Source of the DNA: Marinomonas rhizomae
Lineage (GTDB): Bacteria > Pseudomonadota > Gammaproteobacteria > Pseudomonadales > Marinomonadaceae
DNA: 64,000 nucleotides
Assembly: GCF_024397855.1 (NCBI RefSeq)
Contig: NZ_CP073343.1
Coordinates: forward strand, 4,216,001 to 4,280,000
Reading direction: 5' to 3'
The notes below the pieces were generated by a model that saw only the letters and a program-made list of their open reading frames with translations, was not told the DNA's origin and did no database searches. Below are positions 7,983-16,882 of the stretch, in pieces; the first letter of the stretch is position 1; each line of letters opens with the position of its first letter. Both the position numbers and the translations under genes were made by a program.

Positions 7983-9602
7983 TTAAGACAACTTAGCGTA
8001 AAACGCTTGATAAGCTGGCAAGGTCAAAATCTGACCGTCCAGAGTTGATTCAAAACCATGCCCCTGCAGCACTTCGGCAAGCTCTACGTTTAGCATCGCT
8101 TGCTGCGCTTCACTCGTCATGTTTAGCACTACCAGAAGGCGAACACCGTCGTATTCACGCACCAAAGCAATTAATTGCTCATTACCAAGATCAAGCTGCG
8201 ACAATTCGCCATTCACTAACGCTGGTTGTTGCTGACGCCAATGAATCAGCTGACGAACCTTGTGCAACAAAGCATCAGGATTCGCTTCTTGTTCAGCCAC
8301 ACTCAACGGCAACTGCTCTTGAGAAACTGGTAACCAAGGCTCAACCGTAGAAAATCCACCCAATGTCGACTTATCCCACACCATCGGCGTACGACAGCCA
8401 TCACGGCCTTTAAAAACAGGCCATAGCGGAATGCCATAAGGATCTTGAATGCGCTCAAACGGCACGTCAGCTTCAGGTAAGCCAAGTTCTTCACCTTGAT
8501 ACAAACAAACACTACCGCGAAGCGATACGATAAGCGCCAAAGCAATCAAAGGATACGCTTTGCCATCTTCGTCTGCGCCCCAACGAGTGCGAGAACGCAC
8601 CACATCATGGTTTGATAACGCCCAACAAGGCCAACCATCGCCCACAATGTTATTCATGTCTGCCAAAGTTTTGCGAATGTATTCTGGAGAGTGGGGCTTA
8701 TTTAAAAAGTCGAAAGTATAAGCCATGTGCAACTTATCACCGCCAGACGTGTATTCCGCCATGCGTTTCAGAGGGAAATCATCACCGATTTCGCCCACCA
8801 TGGTACTACCTGGAAACTCATTCATCATGATGCGTAAATCTTTTAAGAAATCCAAGTTTTCTGGACGGCTAAGATCGTACACATGACGTTGATAAGTGTA
8901 AGGGTTATCGTGTGGCGCACCCATGGTTTTTGGCTCACCAGCTGGCACAGGTGGGTTGTCTTCCAAACCTTCACTGTGGAAATAGAAGTTCACCGTATCC
9001 AAACGGAAACCATCCACACCAAGCTCTAACCAAAAACGCATATTATCCAAATGCGCCTGACGAACTTCTGGGTTATGGAAATTAAAATCTGGCTGAGACT
9101 CTAAAAAATTATGCAAATAATACTGCAAACGACGGCTGTCCCATTTCCATGCACTGCCACCAAAGATAGACAACCAATTATTTGGCGGTGAACCATCTGG
9201 CTTAGGATCAGACCAAACATACCAGTCCGCTTTTGGGTTGGTTTTATCCTGACGACTCTCTTCAAACCAAGGGTGAACATCAGCCGAATGGCTAATCACC
9301 TGATCGATCATGACTTTTAATCCCAACTCATGGGAACGATCTACCAAGGCTTTAAAATCAGCCAACGAGCCAAACATAGGATCGATATCACAATAGTCTG
9401 ATACGTCATAGCCAAAATCTTTCATTGGAGAAGTAAAGATAGGCGACAGCCAAATAGCATCTACACCAAGCGATGCAACGTAATCTAACTTACTTGTGAT
9501 ACCGGCTAGATCGCCAACACCGTCGCCATTTGCATCCATAAAACTACGTGGGTAAATTTGATAAATAATCCCACCTTTCCACCAGTTCAGATTGGTTGTC
9601 AT
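7983..9602 (-). CDS. aglA: GH13 alpha-glucosidase (AglA-like)
   Basis: A 539-residue cytoplasmic glycoside hydrolase of family 13, with no signal peptide. It opens with WWKGGIIYQIYPRSF and NGDGVGDLAG, typical of oligo-1,6-glucosidase/alpha-glucosidase members. The catalytic nucleophile lies in GFRLD (about residue 200), the general acid in GEIGD, and the third aspartate in SNHDV. It would hydrolyse the alpha-glucoside brought in by the upstream ABC transporter to glucose plus aglycone. Sucrose, maltose or trehalose cannot be distinguished by eye, although a fructokinase gene nearby favours sucrose. The ATG at 9602, behind GGAGAG, is chosen over an upstream in-frame ATG at 9647. Confidence 0.9.
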   Translation of the reverse strand: MTTNLNWWKGGIIYQIYPRSFMDANGDGVGDLAGITSKLDYVASLGVDAIWLSPIFTSPMKDFGYDVSDYCDIDPMFGSLADFKALVDRSHELGLKVMIDQVISHSADVHPWFEESRQDKTNPKADWYVWSDPKPDGSPPNNWLSIFGGSAWKWDSRRLQYYLHNFLESQPDFNFHNPEVRQAHLDNMRFWLELGVDGFRLDTVNFYFHSEGLEDNPPVPAGEPKTMGAPHDNPYTYQRHVYDLSRPENLDFLKDLRIMMNEFPGSTMVGEIGDDFPLKRMAEYTSGGDKLHMAYTFDFLNKPHSPEYIRKTLADMNNIVGDGWPCWALSNHDVVRSRTRWGADEDGKAYPLIALALIVSLRGSVCLYQGEELGLPEADVPFERIQDPYGIPLWPVFKGRDGCRTPMVWDKSTLGGFSTVEPWLPVSQEQLPLSVAEQEANPDALLHKVRQLIHWRQQQPALVNGELSQLDLGNEQLIALVREYDGVRLLVVLNMTSEAQQAMLNVELAEVLQGHGFESTLDGQILTLPAYQAFYAKLS

Positions 9603-9699
9603 CAAGACTCTCCAAAAAAGATAAAACGTGGGGCAACGCCATTGCATTGCCCCATTAAAATAACACTATGACTAGCAGTGCTAGTCACATACAAATTCA
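9603..9699 (-). other. Short gap with two hairpins between aglK and aglA
   Basis: TGGGGCAA/TTGCCCCA (9629-9654) and GACTAGC/GCTAGTC (9670-9686) are two small inverted repeats. They may set relative mRNA levels within the operon; neither has a proper T-run. Confidence 0.4.
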
Positions 9700-10800
9700 T
9701 TAGCCTTTGCGCAAATAAGACTGCTCATTCTCATCGAACAAATGCATTTTTTCAGCAGGCGCAGATAAATACACTTTATCGCCTCGCTCAATATTCAATG
9801 TTCCAGCTTGCTTAGCAATAACCATCTCGTCAGCCCCTGGAATTTTTACATACAGCAAAGTGGCTTCACCAAGGGATTCCACAAAGGCCACCTCACCAGA
9901 GAAAAGGCTATCTTGTTCCGCAGACACAACGACCATATCTTCGGGACGAATACCAAAGAAGGCTGGTTTCGCTTGCTCACTTGATTCCGTCACGATAGGG
10001 GTTTGAATCGACGCAGAAGCTGACAAAGACACCAAGGTTTGTGCGCCAGTTTGCTCAATACGACAAGGTACGATGTTCATCGCAGGCGACCCTATAAATT
10101 TCGCCACAAAAACATTTGCAGGGTGCTCATAAAGCTCTAGTGGTGAACCAACTTGCTCAATGTCGCCGCCGGACAACAACACGATGCGATCCGCCAAAGT
10201 CATGGCTTCCACCTGATCATGGGTCACATAAATCATGGTTGAGTCAGGCATGCTGTCTTTCAAATTGGCGATTTCCATACGTGTTGCTACACGAAGCGCC
10301 GCATCCAAGTTAGATAAAGGTTCATCAAACAAGAAGACTTTTGGACGACGCACAATCGCACGGCCAATCGCCACACGTTGACGCTGCCCACCAGAAAGCG
10401 CCTTAGGCAAACGATCTAGATACGGCGTTAATTGCAGCATATCCGCGGCTTTACGAACTTGCTGGTCAATATCGGCTTTGCTTGTTTTAGCAATTTGCAA
10501 ACTGAACGCCATGTTGTCATACACCGTCATGTGCGGGTACAAGGCATAGCTTTGAAACACCATCGCAATACCACGCAATGCTGGCGGCACGTCATTAACC
10601 ACGACGCCATCAATTTCCAATGTACCAGCCGAGATTTCTTCTAACCCTGAAATCATGCGTAATAACGTAGACTTACCGCAACCTGATGGTCCGACGAAAA
10701 CAATGAATTCGCCCTGCTTGATGTCCAGATTAATGTCTTTTAGTACTTCAACATTATTCGAATAAATTTTCTTAACATTGGTGAGTTTTACATCAGCCAT
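9700..10800 (-). CDS. aglK: Alpha-glucoside ABC transporter ATPase (AglK/MalK-like)
   Basis: A 366-residue carbohydrate importer ATPase of the MalK/UgpC type. Walker A is GPSGCGKST (about 37-45), the signature is LSGGQRQR, Walker B is VFLFDEP, and the switch histidine is in YVTHD. The C-terminal third is the TOBE/regulatory domain typical of MalK-like subunits, with GIRPEDM. It powers import by the two permeases encoded just upstream. The order SBP-permease-permease-ATPase-glucosidase resembles the agl operon of Sinorhizobium, apart from the position of the ATPase gene. Confidence 0.9.
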   Translation of the reverse strand: MADVKLTNVKKIYSNNVEVLKDINLDIKQGEFIVFVGPSGCGKSTLLRMISGLEEISAGTLEIDGVVVNDVPPALRGIAMVFQSYALYPHMTVYDNMAFSLQIAKTSKADIDQQVRKAADMLQLTPYLDRLPKALSGGQRQRVAIGRAIVRRPKVFLFDEPLSNLDAALRVATRMEIANLKDSMPDSTMIYVTHDQVEAMTLADRIVLLSGGDIEQVGSPLELYEHPANVFVAKFIGSPAMNIVPCRIEQTGAQTLVSLSASASIQTPIVTESSEQAKPAFFGIRPEDMVVVSAEQDSLFSGEVAFVESLGEATLLYVKIPGADEMVIAKQAGTLNIERGDKVYLSAPAEKMHLFDENEQSYLRKG

Positions 10801-10872
10801 GATTCTACTGCCTCAATCTAAATTCATACCTTTGGTGAGGAGCAAACGCTCGACTCACCTGCCTAGGTTTTG

Positions 10873-12015
10873 TTACTTCACCGAGCCTGCTAGCAAACCG
10901 CGCACTAAGTAGCGCTGTAAACCAAAGAAGACACACAAAGGAATAATAATGGTAATAAATGCCGACGCCGTTAGGATTTCCCAGTTGCCACCACGAGAAC
11001 CAAGTAATTCACGAAGTTGACCTGTTAATACCATGTGATCCGCATCATTCCCTAGGAATACCATGGCTATTAGCAAATCGTTCCATACCCAAAGGAACTG
11101 GAATATGGCAAAGGACGCCAATGCAGGAAAAGACAGTGGTAAAACAATCTTACGGAAAATATCAAAGTCTGAAGCGCCATCCACACGCGCAGATTCAATA
11201 ATTTCTCTTGGCAAACCAACAATATAGTTACGCAATAGATAAATCGCCAAAGGCAAACCAAACCCCGTATGCGCTAACCAAATCCCCACGTAAGTTTTCG
11301 ACCCAACGCCAAAAAACTCACCAATCAAGTTATAGGTTTTCAACAGCGGAATCAGCGACATTTGCAGCGGCACAACCAACAAGCCCACCACAGCAGCCAC
11401 CAGCAGTGCTCGGCCAGGAAAACGCATCCACGCCAACGCATAAGCCGCAAACGCCGCGACAAGAATCGGAATAATGGTCGCGGGAATAGTGACCGTTAAC
11501 GAGTTGATAAACGACTTACCTAAACCTTCTGCGCTCAATACTTCACGATAGTTATCTAATGTAAAACGCGGGGGAATCTCAGCGGTATAGAAAATACGAT
11601 CGCCACGAGAGCCTTGCCACTTTACAGGCGAAGAAAATACATAATCGCCATTTTCCATTACTTGCAAAGTCTCGCCTTTTTTAAGCTCAGCAACCTGACC
11701 AACGTCAAATTCATCCGGTCTTAAAGAGCTAGAACCAAACTGAGTTATTTCTCCTGGAGAGCCTTCAAAAAGATTACCGCGAATAACAAAACGATCACCT
11801 TCTTGTTCTTGTTTTTTCGGCTCGTGAGCACGCGCCACAAGTCGTTGTTCCGACGTCGATAGCGCTGTCCACCAGCCAGATGTAGACAGCTGGCTTTTAT
11901 CGCGAATCGAAGAAATAAACAAACCCGCCGTCGGGATAGTCCAAATAATCACCAAGAACAAAACAGTCGCATGGACTAAAAACGTTAACGGAGTGCGTTT
12001 CGATGACGTAATCAT
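10873..12015 (-). CDS. aglG: Alpha-glucoside ABC transporter permease (AglG-like)
   Basis: A 380-residue MalG-type inner-membrane permease. After the first membrane helix it carries a long periplasmic insertion (about residues 45-150) before the core of five helices, a feature of AglG-like permeases and longer than standard MalG (about 280-300). The EAA loop is visible in IIESARVDGASDFDIFRKIV, which contacts the ATPase. The ATG at 12015 follows the aglF stop by one base and has GGAGG upstream, so translation is probably coupled. An upstream in-frame start at 12099 would overlap aglF and add an implausible extension. Confidence 0.9.
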   Translation of the reverse strand: MITSSKRTPLTFLVHATVLFLVIIWTIPTAGLFISSIRDKSQLSTSGWWTALSTSEQRLVARAHEPKKQEQEGDRFVIRGNLFEGSPGEITQFGSSSLRPDEFDVGQVAELKKGETLQVMENGDYVFSSPVKWQGSRGDRIFYTAEIPPRFTLDNYREVLSAEGLGKSFINSLTVTIPATIIPILVAAFAAYALAWMRFPGRALLVAAVVGLLVVPLQMSLIPLLKTYNLIGEFFGVGSKTYVGIWLAHTGFGLPLAIYLLRNYIVGLPREIIESARVDGASDFDIFRKIVLPLSFPALASFAIFQFLWVWNDLLIAMVFLGNDADHMVLTGQLRELLGSRGGNWEILTASAFITIIIPLCVFFGLQRYLVRGLLAGSVK

Positions 12016-12016
12016 A

Positions 12017-13027
12017 TTAACGCCCCTCCATTTCGGCATTGGCGCGACGAATATTCCACACCATGATAGGGATAACCAGAACCATAATAACCAACGCAAT
12101 CACCGCGCCACGACCAAAGTCGCCACCGCCATTAAACATCCAACTAAACATCTGATTAGCCAACACTTGAGTGCCCCATTGGGCATTGGTCATCGCCAAA
12201 ACGATGTCGAATACCTTCAAAACCAAAATGGTAATCGTGGTCCAAACCACGGCGATGGTTCCCCAAATTTGCGGCACCATAATTTTGTAGAAGATTTGAA
12301 AGCCATTAGCGCCATCTAACACAGCCGCTTCAATCGTTTCATCTGGAATACCACGTAACGCAGCAGACAGAATCACCATGGCAAACCCAGTTTGAATCCA
12401 AATCAAGATAACCATCAGGAAGAAATTGTTCCAAATTGGAATGGTCAGCCATGTCTGAGGTTCACCACCAAAAAACACCACTAAAGCATTTAACAAACCA
12501 ATTTGATCTTCGCCACCCGTACGAAAATCGTAAATAAATTTCCAAATAACCGACGCGCCCACAAAAGAGATCGCCATCGGCATGAAGATCAAACTTTTAG
12601 CGATATTGCCCCACCAAATACGATCCGTCATGGTCGCAATAATCAAGCCAAAAAAGGTTGCCGCCGTGGGTACAACAATTAACCACAGCATGTTGTTACG
12701 GAAAGATTCATAGAACTCATCACTGCCAAATAACCATGTGTAGTTTGCAAGACCAACAAAGTCTTCGCCGCTGCGGCCATAAAATGACAAACGAATGGAA
12801 TCAATAACAGGATAAAAAAGATAAAACGTCAGCAGCAAAACCGCAGGGCCTAAAAACAACCAAGGGCGAATATTGTTCGCCACACGTAAATTGCGTGCGA
12901 CCACAGCAGGCTCACCGCTTTTGGTTGGGAATATTTTATCTAAAAGGAAGTTTGAACCGTAAAAATACGCGGCACACCCCATAACTCCTAGAATCATGGT
13001 CACTAACGCCGAGGCAAGCTGTCCCAT
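12017..13027 (-). CDS. aglF: Alpha-glucoside ABC transporter permease (AglF-like)
   Basis: A 336-residue MalF-type inner-membrane permease with eight or so hydrophobic segments. The EAA loop reads ETIEAAVLDGANGFQIFYKI. It forms the translocation channel with AglG. The ATG at 13027 has GGAG five bases upstream and is preferred over the in-frame ATG at 13048. It follows the binding-protein gene across a 113-bp gap that holds a strong hairpin, which likely lowers permease expression relative to the binding protein. Confidence 0.9.
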   Translation of the reverse strand: MGQLASALVTMILGVMGCAAYFYGSNFLLDKIFPTKSGEPAVVARNLRVANNIRPWLFLGPAVLLLTFYLFYPVIDSIRLSFYGRSGEDFVGLANYTWLFGSDEFYESFRNNMLWLIVVPTAATFFGLIIATMTDRIWWGNIAKSLIFMPMAISFVGASVIWKFIYDFRTGGEDQIGLLNALVVFFGGEPQTWLTIPIWNNFFLMVILIWIQTGFAMVILSAALRGIPDETIEAAVLDGANGFQIFYKIMVPQIWGTIAVVWTTITILVLKVFDIVLAMTNAQWGTQVLANQMFSWMFNGGGDFGRGAVIALVIMVLVIPIMVWNIRRANAEMEGR

Positions 13028-13100
13028 AGAATCTCCAAAATATATCAATGCAGTGACGATTAAAAAACGGCAACCGCTTTACTTATAAAACAAATACAAA

Positions 13101-13131
13101 AAGCCCTAGAGCGAATATTGCTCTAGGGCTT
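13101..13131 (-). terminator. Hairpin between aglE and aglF (partial terminator)
   Basis: AAGCCCTAGAGC (13101-13112) pairs with GCTCTAGGGCTT (13120-13131); reading the minus strand the stem ends in a T-run. It sits nine bases after the aglE stop. Such hairpins behind binding-protein genes are known to keep the binding protein in excess over the permeases. Confidence 0.75.
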
Positions 13132-13140
13132 AACAAAGAA

Positions 13141-14493
13141 TTACTTCAAGGCATCCCATGTTTTTTGGATGTCATGAGCCACTTCTTTGGCATCTTCACC
13201 ACCAGTGTAATCAACCATTCCAGTCCAGAAAGAACCCGCACCGATTTTACCTGGCATCAAGTCAGACGCATCGAAACGGAACGTGGTTGCGTAGCGCAAA
13301 ATCTCACCTTGTTTCTTCGCCGCTTCACTTGAGTATGTTTCTGGGTTTGCTTTCAAGTGGGCAGAGATAAAGCCAGTTTGTGCCATCCACAACTCATGAG
13401 CGATTGGCGAGCGAATGAAATCGATAAACGCACGAGCGCCTTTGGAGTCATTTGTCACGCTCATCAAGGTACCAGCACCCAATACTGGGTTACCTAAGTC
13501 TTTCGACGCGTAAGATGGGAAGTAGAAGAAGTCTGCATCTAGACCCAATTTCGTGCCTTCTGGAAAGAAAGCAGGAATAAACGACGCCTGACGATGCAAA
13601 TAACATTTAGGCGGTGAAGCGAACAAACCTTTTGGACTATCACGGAAGTCTGTAGACGCAACCGCTCCGGCACCACCATCGACAAACTTATCATTACGTG
13701 CGAACCAGCCAAATTCTTCAATCGCCCCAACAACACGAGGATCATCGAATTTAATTTCATTCGTTACCCATTTGTCGTAAACCGATGCTGGCTGAGTACG
13801 CAACATAAGGTCTTCTACCCAGTCTGTTGCAGGCCAACCCGTTGCCGCGCCGGAACCCAAACCGATACACCAAGGCGTACCACCATCAGCGACGATTTGC
13901 TTGGTTAAGGCTTTTAGGCCTTCCATGGTATCAGGCACGTCATAACCAGCATCGTCAAAGTTATCTGGTGAGTACCAAACTAACGATTTCAAATCCGCAC
14001 GATAAAACACACCGTAAAATTCTTTGTCGCCTTGCTTGTCTTTAAAAGTAGCTAGATCTACCCAAGACTGACCGGCGGCGTAGTCGTTTTTCACGCCATC
14101 TTTGACCTTATCGCTAAGTGGTGTCAAAAAGCCCTTCGCTGCTAAGTCAGCCGCTAAACCAGGCTGCGGGAAAACAGAAATATTTGGCGCACTGCCGGCT
14201 TGAGTATCAATCACGATTTGCTGTTCAAAAGAATCTGAACCTGCGTATTTCACTTTAGCGCCAGTGGCTTGTTCAAAGTAAGCGGCAACTCGTTCGAAGT
14301 TGGTTTTCTCATCACCAGTCCAAGGACCAAAAATAGAGATAGTTTCACCAGATAGCTTATTCGATTTTAGAGCTTCATAGCTGCTCCAACTAAAACGAGA
14401 ATCTTCACCAGGCTTAAACATGAGGTCAGCTGCATGAACAGCATTTGCGGAAAGTGTCAGGGCTACCGCCATAGACAATAGAGATTTTTTCAT
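13141..14493 (-). CDS. aglE: Alpha-glucoside ABC transporter substrate-binding protein (AglE-like)
   Basis: A 450-residue periplasmic solute-binding protein (SBP family 1) with a Sec signal peptide ending near VHA-AD (about residue 22). The mature start DLMFKPGEDSRFSWSSYE and the GPWTGDE segment are typical of AglE-like alpha-glucoside binding proteins. It captures the sugar for AglF/AglG/AglK. Two consecutive ATGs occur (14496 and 14493); the second gives better spacing to AAGGAG. It is the first gene of the operon, with the promoter and operator about 245-285 bp upstream. Confidence 0.9.
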   Translation of the reverse strand: MKKSLLSMAVALTLSANAVHAADLMFKPGEDSRFSWSSYEALKSNKLSGETISIFGPWTGDEKTNFERVAAYFEQATGAKVKYAGSDSFEQQIVIDTQAGSAPNISVFPQPGLAADLAAKGFLTPLSDKVKDGVKNDYAAGQSWVDLATFKDKQGDKEFYGVFYRADLKSLVWYSPDNFDDAGYDVPDTMEGLKALTKQIVADGGTPWCIGLGSGAATGWPATDWVEDLMLRTQPASVYDKWVTNEIKFDDPRVVGAIEEFGWFARNDKFVDGGAGAVASTDFRDSPKGLFASPPKCYLHRQASFIPAFFPEGTKLGLDADFFYFPSYASKDLGNPVLGAGTLMSVTNDSKGARAFIDFIRSPIAHELWMAQTGFISAHLKANPETYSSEAAKKQGEILRYATTFRFDASDLMPGKIGAGSFWTGMVDYTGGEDAKEVAHDIQKTWDALK

Positions 14494-14736
14494 CATTGCT
14501 CCTTACAGGCTCGCTTGGGAATCCCCTAGCACGCCTTTGTTTTTATTATCGTAGGTCGAAACAAGGTAAACATGTCTTCTATAAGGATTAAGAAGGAATT
14601 TGATTATTAACAAACAAAACCCGAGCTTCAAGCTCTTCACGACCTTAATATTGACTTAATTGTTTTTTAAATTTAGTAGATTCTTCAAAAAACGCGAATC
14701 TTATTTCATTCACCTTATCTGTATAAAAAAACAGCA

Positions 14737-14777
14737 AAAAGCGCTTTTAACTATAAATTCAGCCACTTGATGCACAA
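14737..14777 (-). promoter_or_regulatory. agl operon promoter and LacI-type operator
   Basis: On the minus strand TTGTGC (14777-14772) and TATAGT (14755-14750), 16 bp apart, form a plausible sigma-70 promoter. Directly downstream, at the expected transcription start, lies the perfect palindrome AAAAGCGCTTTT (14737-14748), with the central GCGC typical of LacI-family operators. The leader would then be about 250 nt long. Confidence 0.65.
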
Positions 14778-14821
14778 TTTTTAATCATAAGCCAACCGTT
14801 TTGTACATTATTTTTGCGCAT

Positions 14822-14835
14822 TTAAAGCGCCTTTT
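14822..14835. promoter_or_regulatory. Possible second LacI-type operator
   Basis: TTAAAGCGCCTTTT is a near-palindrome resembling the site at 14737, about 86 bp away. It could act as an auxiliary operator for looping. The match is imperfect. Confidence 0.35.
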
Positions 14836-14843
14836 CAGACATA

Positions 14844-14870
14844 AAAAAAGCGTGGCTAAGCCACGCTTTT
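14844..14870 (-). terminator. Terminator of the fructokinase gene
   Basis: AAAAGCGTGGC (14846-14856) pairs with GCCACGCTTTT (14860-14870) around a TAA loop; on the minus strand a run of T follows. It lies about 80 bp after the fructokinase stop. The remainder of the gap 14497-14948 holds only the agl promoter region. Confidence 0.85.
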
Positions 14871-14948
14871 CATTTCGATTAACAAACTTAATAGTCTCTT
14901 AACCGTTTAACTAAAATCTGCTTTACGATTGCATCTCAATCTTATTCA

Positions 14949-15920
14949 TTAAAACCGCTTTAATTGCGCTTCCGCCTCACCTAGCGAAGGCAAAGAAGGA
15001 TAGGCGCCTAGTTTCGTCACAGAATCAGCACCGCAAGCCGCAGCAAAACGTACAATATCCACCAACTGCGACTGTGATAACGTCGCCAATGCAGCACGAT
15101 CACCACCCTGTTCGGCCAATTTATAAAGCAATCCACCAACAAAGGCATCACCCGCTGCTGTAGTGTCTTTTACTTCCACTTTTGGCGTAATCACTTCACT
15201 TACACCATGAGTGGCCGTATAAAAGCGGATCGGGTTTCCACCATCCGTTAAGACAAACAAGGTCACACCCGCCGCAAGAGATTGCTCGATAAGAACAAAT
15301 GGATCTTCCGCTAGCACCGCCAGTTCTTCAAGGCTGGCTTTCACCACATCGCCACTTTGCATCCAATCGATAACTCGCTGGCTATCCACTTGCCCATTTG
15401 GCCAAAGGTTCGTACGCAAGTTGACATCAATACTGACAATCCAATTCGCAGCACGAGCCATACTCACACCCGCCAAAGTGGCCTGAGTAATATCGGTATC
15501 CGTCAATGTATTTGAACAGGTATGGAAAACCCCTTGGCTATCCGCAAACCAAGCCGCTTGAAAATCGCTTTCACGGAATAAAATATCCGCAGAAGGACTA
15601 CGGTAAAATTCAAAACTACGCTCACCTGTTTGATCCAAGCTCACAAAAGCCAACGCTGTTTTGGCTTCTTTGGTCATCAGCATATTGCCTGTATTCACAC
15701 CGTAATCATCAAGAGACGTTTTCAAAAAATGACCAAACGCATCGTCGCCTACTTGGCCGACGAAATGACTGTTACCACCCAAACGAGCCACAGCCACAGC
15801 GACGTTCGCTGGCGCTCCACCTGGGAATTTAGTAAAAGATTCAAGCTCTCCTGCTTTAGTTGCTCCATTAGAAAGGAAATCGATCAAGGCTTCGCCGAAC
15901 GCCATTACTTTTGTTGTCAT
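14949..15920 (-). CDS. PfkB family fructokinase
   Basis: A 323-residue cytoplasmic sugar kinase of the PfkB/ribokinase family. The start AFGEALIDFL and the GGAPANVAVA loop near residue 40 are typical of fructokinases, and the C-terminal signature DTTAAGDAFVGG holds the catalytic aspartate and anion hole. It would phosphorylate free fructose, which fits release of fructose from sucrose by the nearby alpha-glucosidase. It has its own terminator and is not in the agl operon. An upstream in-frame ATG at 15950 exists; the shorter start matches the usual family N-terminus but its ribosome site (GAGA) is weak. Confidence 0.85.
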   Translation of the reverse strand: MTTKVMAFGEALIDFLSNGATKAGELESFTKFPGGAPANVAVAVARLGGNSHFVGQVGDDAFGHFLKTSLDDYGVNTGNMLMTKEAKTALAFVSLDQTGERSFEFYRSPSADILFRESDFQAAWFADSQGVFHTCSNTLTDTDITQATLAGVSMARAANWIVSIDVNLRTNLWPNGQVDSQRVIDWMQSGDVVKASLEELAVLAEDPFVLIEQSLAAGVTLFVLTDGGNPIRFYTATHGVSEVITPKVEVKDTTAAGDAFVGGLLYKLAEQGGDRAALATLSQSQLVDIVRFAAACGADSVTKLGAYPSLPSLGEAEAQLKRF

Positions 15921-16067
15921 TTTTGCGGTCTCTTTTTGGTTTGCAGACATAATCTACGCAGATAGAAATAAGGGTAGTCGAAAAATTATGCAGGGCCGAA
16001 TACATTAAATCAATTTAATTTATTTAAAGGCAGTTCAATTCAACTCGTATATGAGCAATTGGTTCAC

Positions 16068-16113
16068 TGTCAGTTTCTTGCTAGACTCAAAACTGACATG
16101 ACAAGTTTATAAT
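16068..16113 (+). promoter_or_regulatory. Promoter of the two-component genes with a 9-bp inverted repeat
   Basis: TGTCAGTTT (16068-16076) and AAACTGACA (16090-16098) form a perfect inverted repeat with a 13-bp spacer, immediately upstream of a TATAAT at 16108-16113. It is a good candidate for an operator that controls the response-regulator gene starting at 16148, perhaps by autoregulation. No strong -35 is visible. Confidence 0.5.
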
Positions 16114-16147
16114 AGCTAACGACCTAAACCCTCCACTGAGCAAGATA

Positions 16148-16882
16148 ATGACCAACGCAAAATGTATCTATGTTGTAGACGATGACGACGAGATTCGCAC
16201 CCTGCTCAAAACGTATTTAGAAAAGCACCAGTTCACTGTGTTAACAGCCGATTCTGGGGAAGCCTTCTTAGCTAACTTCAAAGCAGAGCAAGACGTCGAC
16301 TTGGTGATTTTGGACATCATGCTACCAGGACAAGATGGCTTCGCCGTTTGTCGTGCTTTACGAGCTCAATCACAAGTTCCTGTCATTATGCTGACAGCCA
16401 ACTCCGACGAAATGGACCGTATCATTGGTTTAGAAATTGGTGCCGATGACTACCTTGCGAAACCATTTAATCCGCGAGAGTTATTGGCACGAATAAAAGC
16501 AATCTTAAGACGTATGGAGCACACAGAAGTCGTCGAAGTGACTCCCGTTGCCCATCGGTTCTATCGTTTTGCGCAATTTACGTTAGATACACTGTCACGA
16601 GAATTGCACTTTAAAGATGAGAAAGAGTCGTTATCTGGCGCAGATTACAATCTTTTAATGCTGTTCTTAACTCATCCAGGCGCTGTGCTAACCCGCGAAC
16701 TTATCGCCGAAAACACACGTGGCCGCGACAGCGCGCCGCTTGATCGTTTTATCGATGTGCATGTTAGCCGCTTACGCCAGCGTTTACGTGAAGACGCCCG
16801 ACAGCCGCAGTTAATTAAAACCATTCGCGGTCAAGGTTATATATTAACCGCTAGCGTCGAAGTTATTAGTGATGCCCAATAA
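16148..16882 (+). CDS. gltR: OmpR-type response regulator (GltR-like)
   Basis: A 244-residue DNA-binding response regulator. The receiver has the acidic cluster DDDDE near residue 11, the phosphoacceptor D56 in VILDIMLPG and the conserved lysine in LAKPF; a winged-helix OmpR/PhoB domain follows, ending with TIRGQGYIL. It overlaps the kinase gene by 14 bp. The layout regulator-kinase-glucose ABC transporter is that of gltR-gtrS-gtsABCD in Pseudomonas, where the pair controls glucose uptake. The name is assigned by this context, and its target is inferred. Confidence 0.8.
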   Translation: MTNAKCIYVVDDDDEIRTLLKTYLEKHQFTVLTADSGEAFLANFKAEQDVDLVILDIMLPGQDGFAVCRALRAQSQVPVIMLTANSDEMDRIIGLEIGADDYLAKPFNPRELLARIKAILRRMEHTEVVEVTPVAHRFYRFAQFTLDTLSRELHFKDEKESLSGADYNLLMLFLTHPGAVLTRELIAENTRGRDSAPLDRFIDVHVSRLRQRLREDARQPQLIKTIRGQGYILTASVEVISDAQ

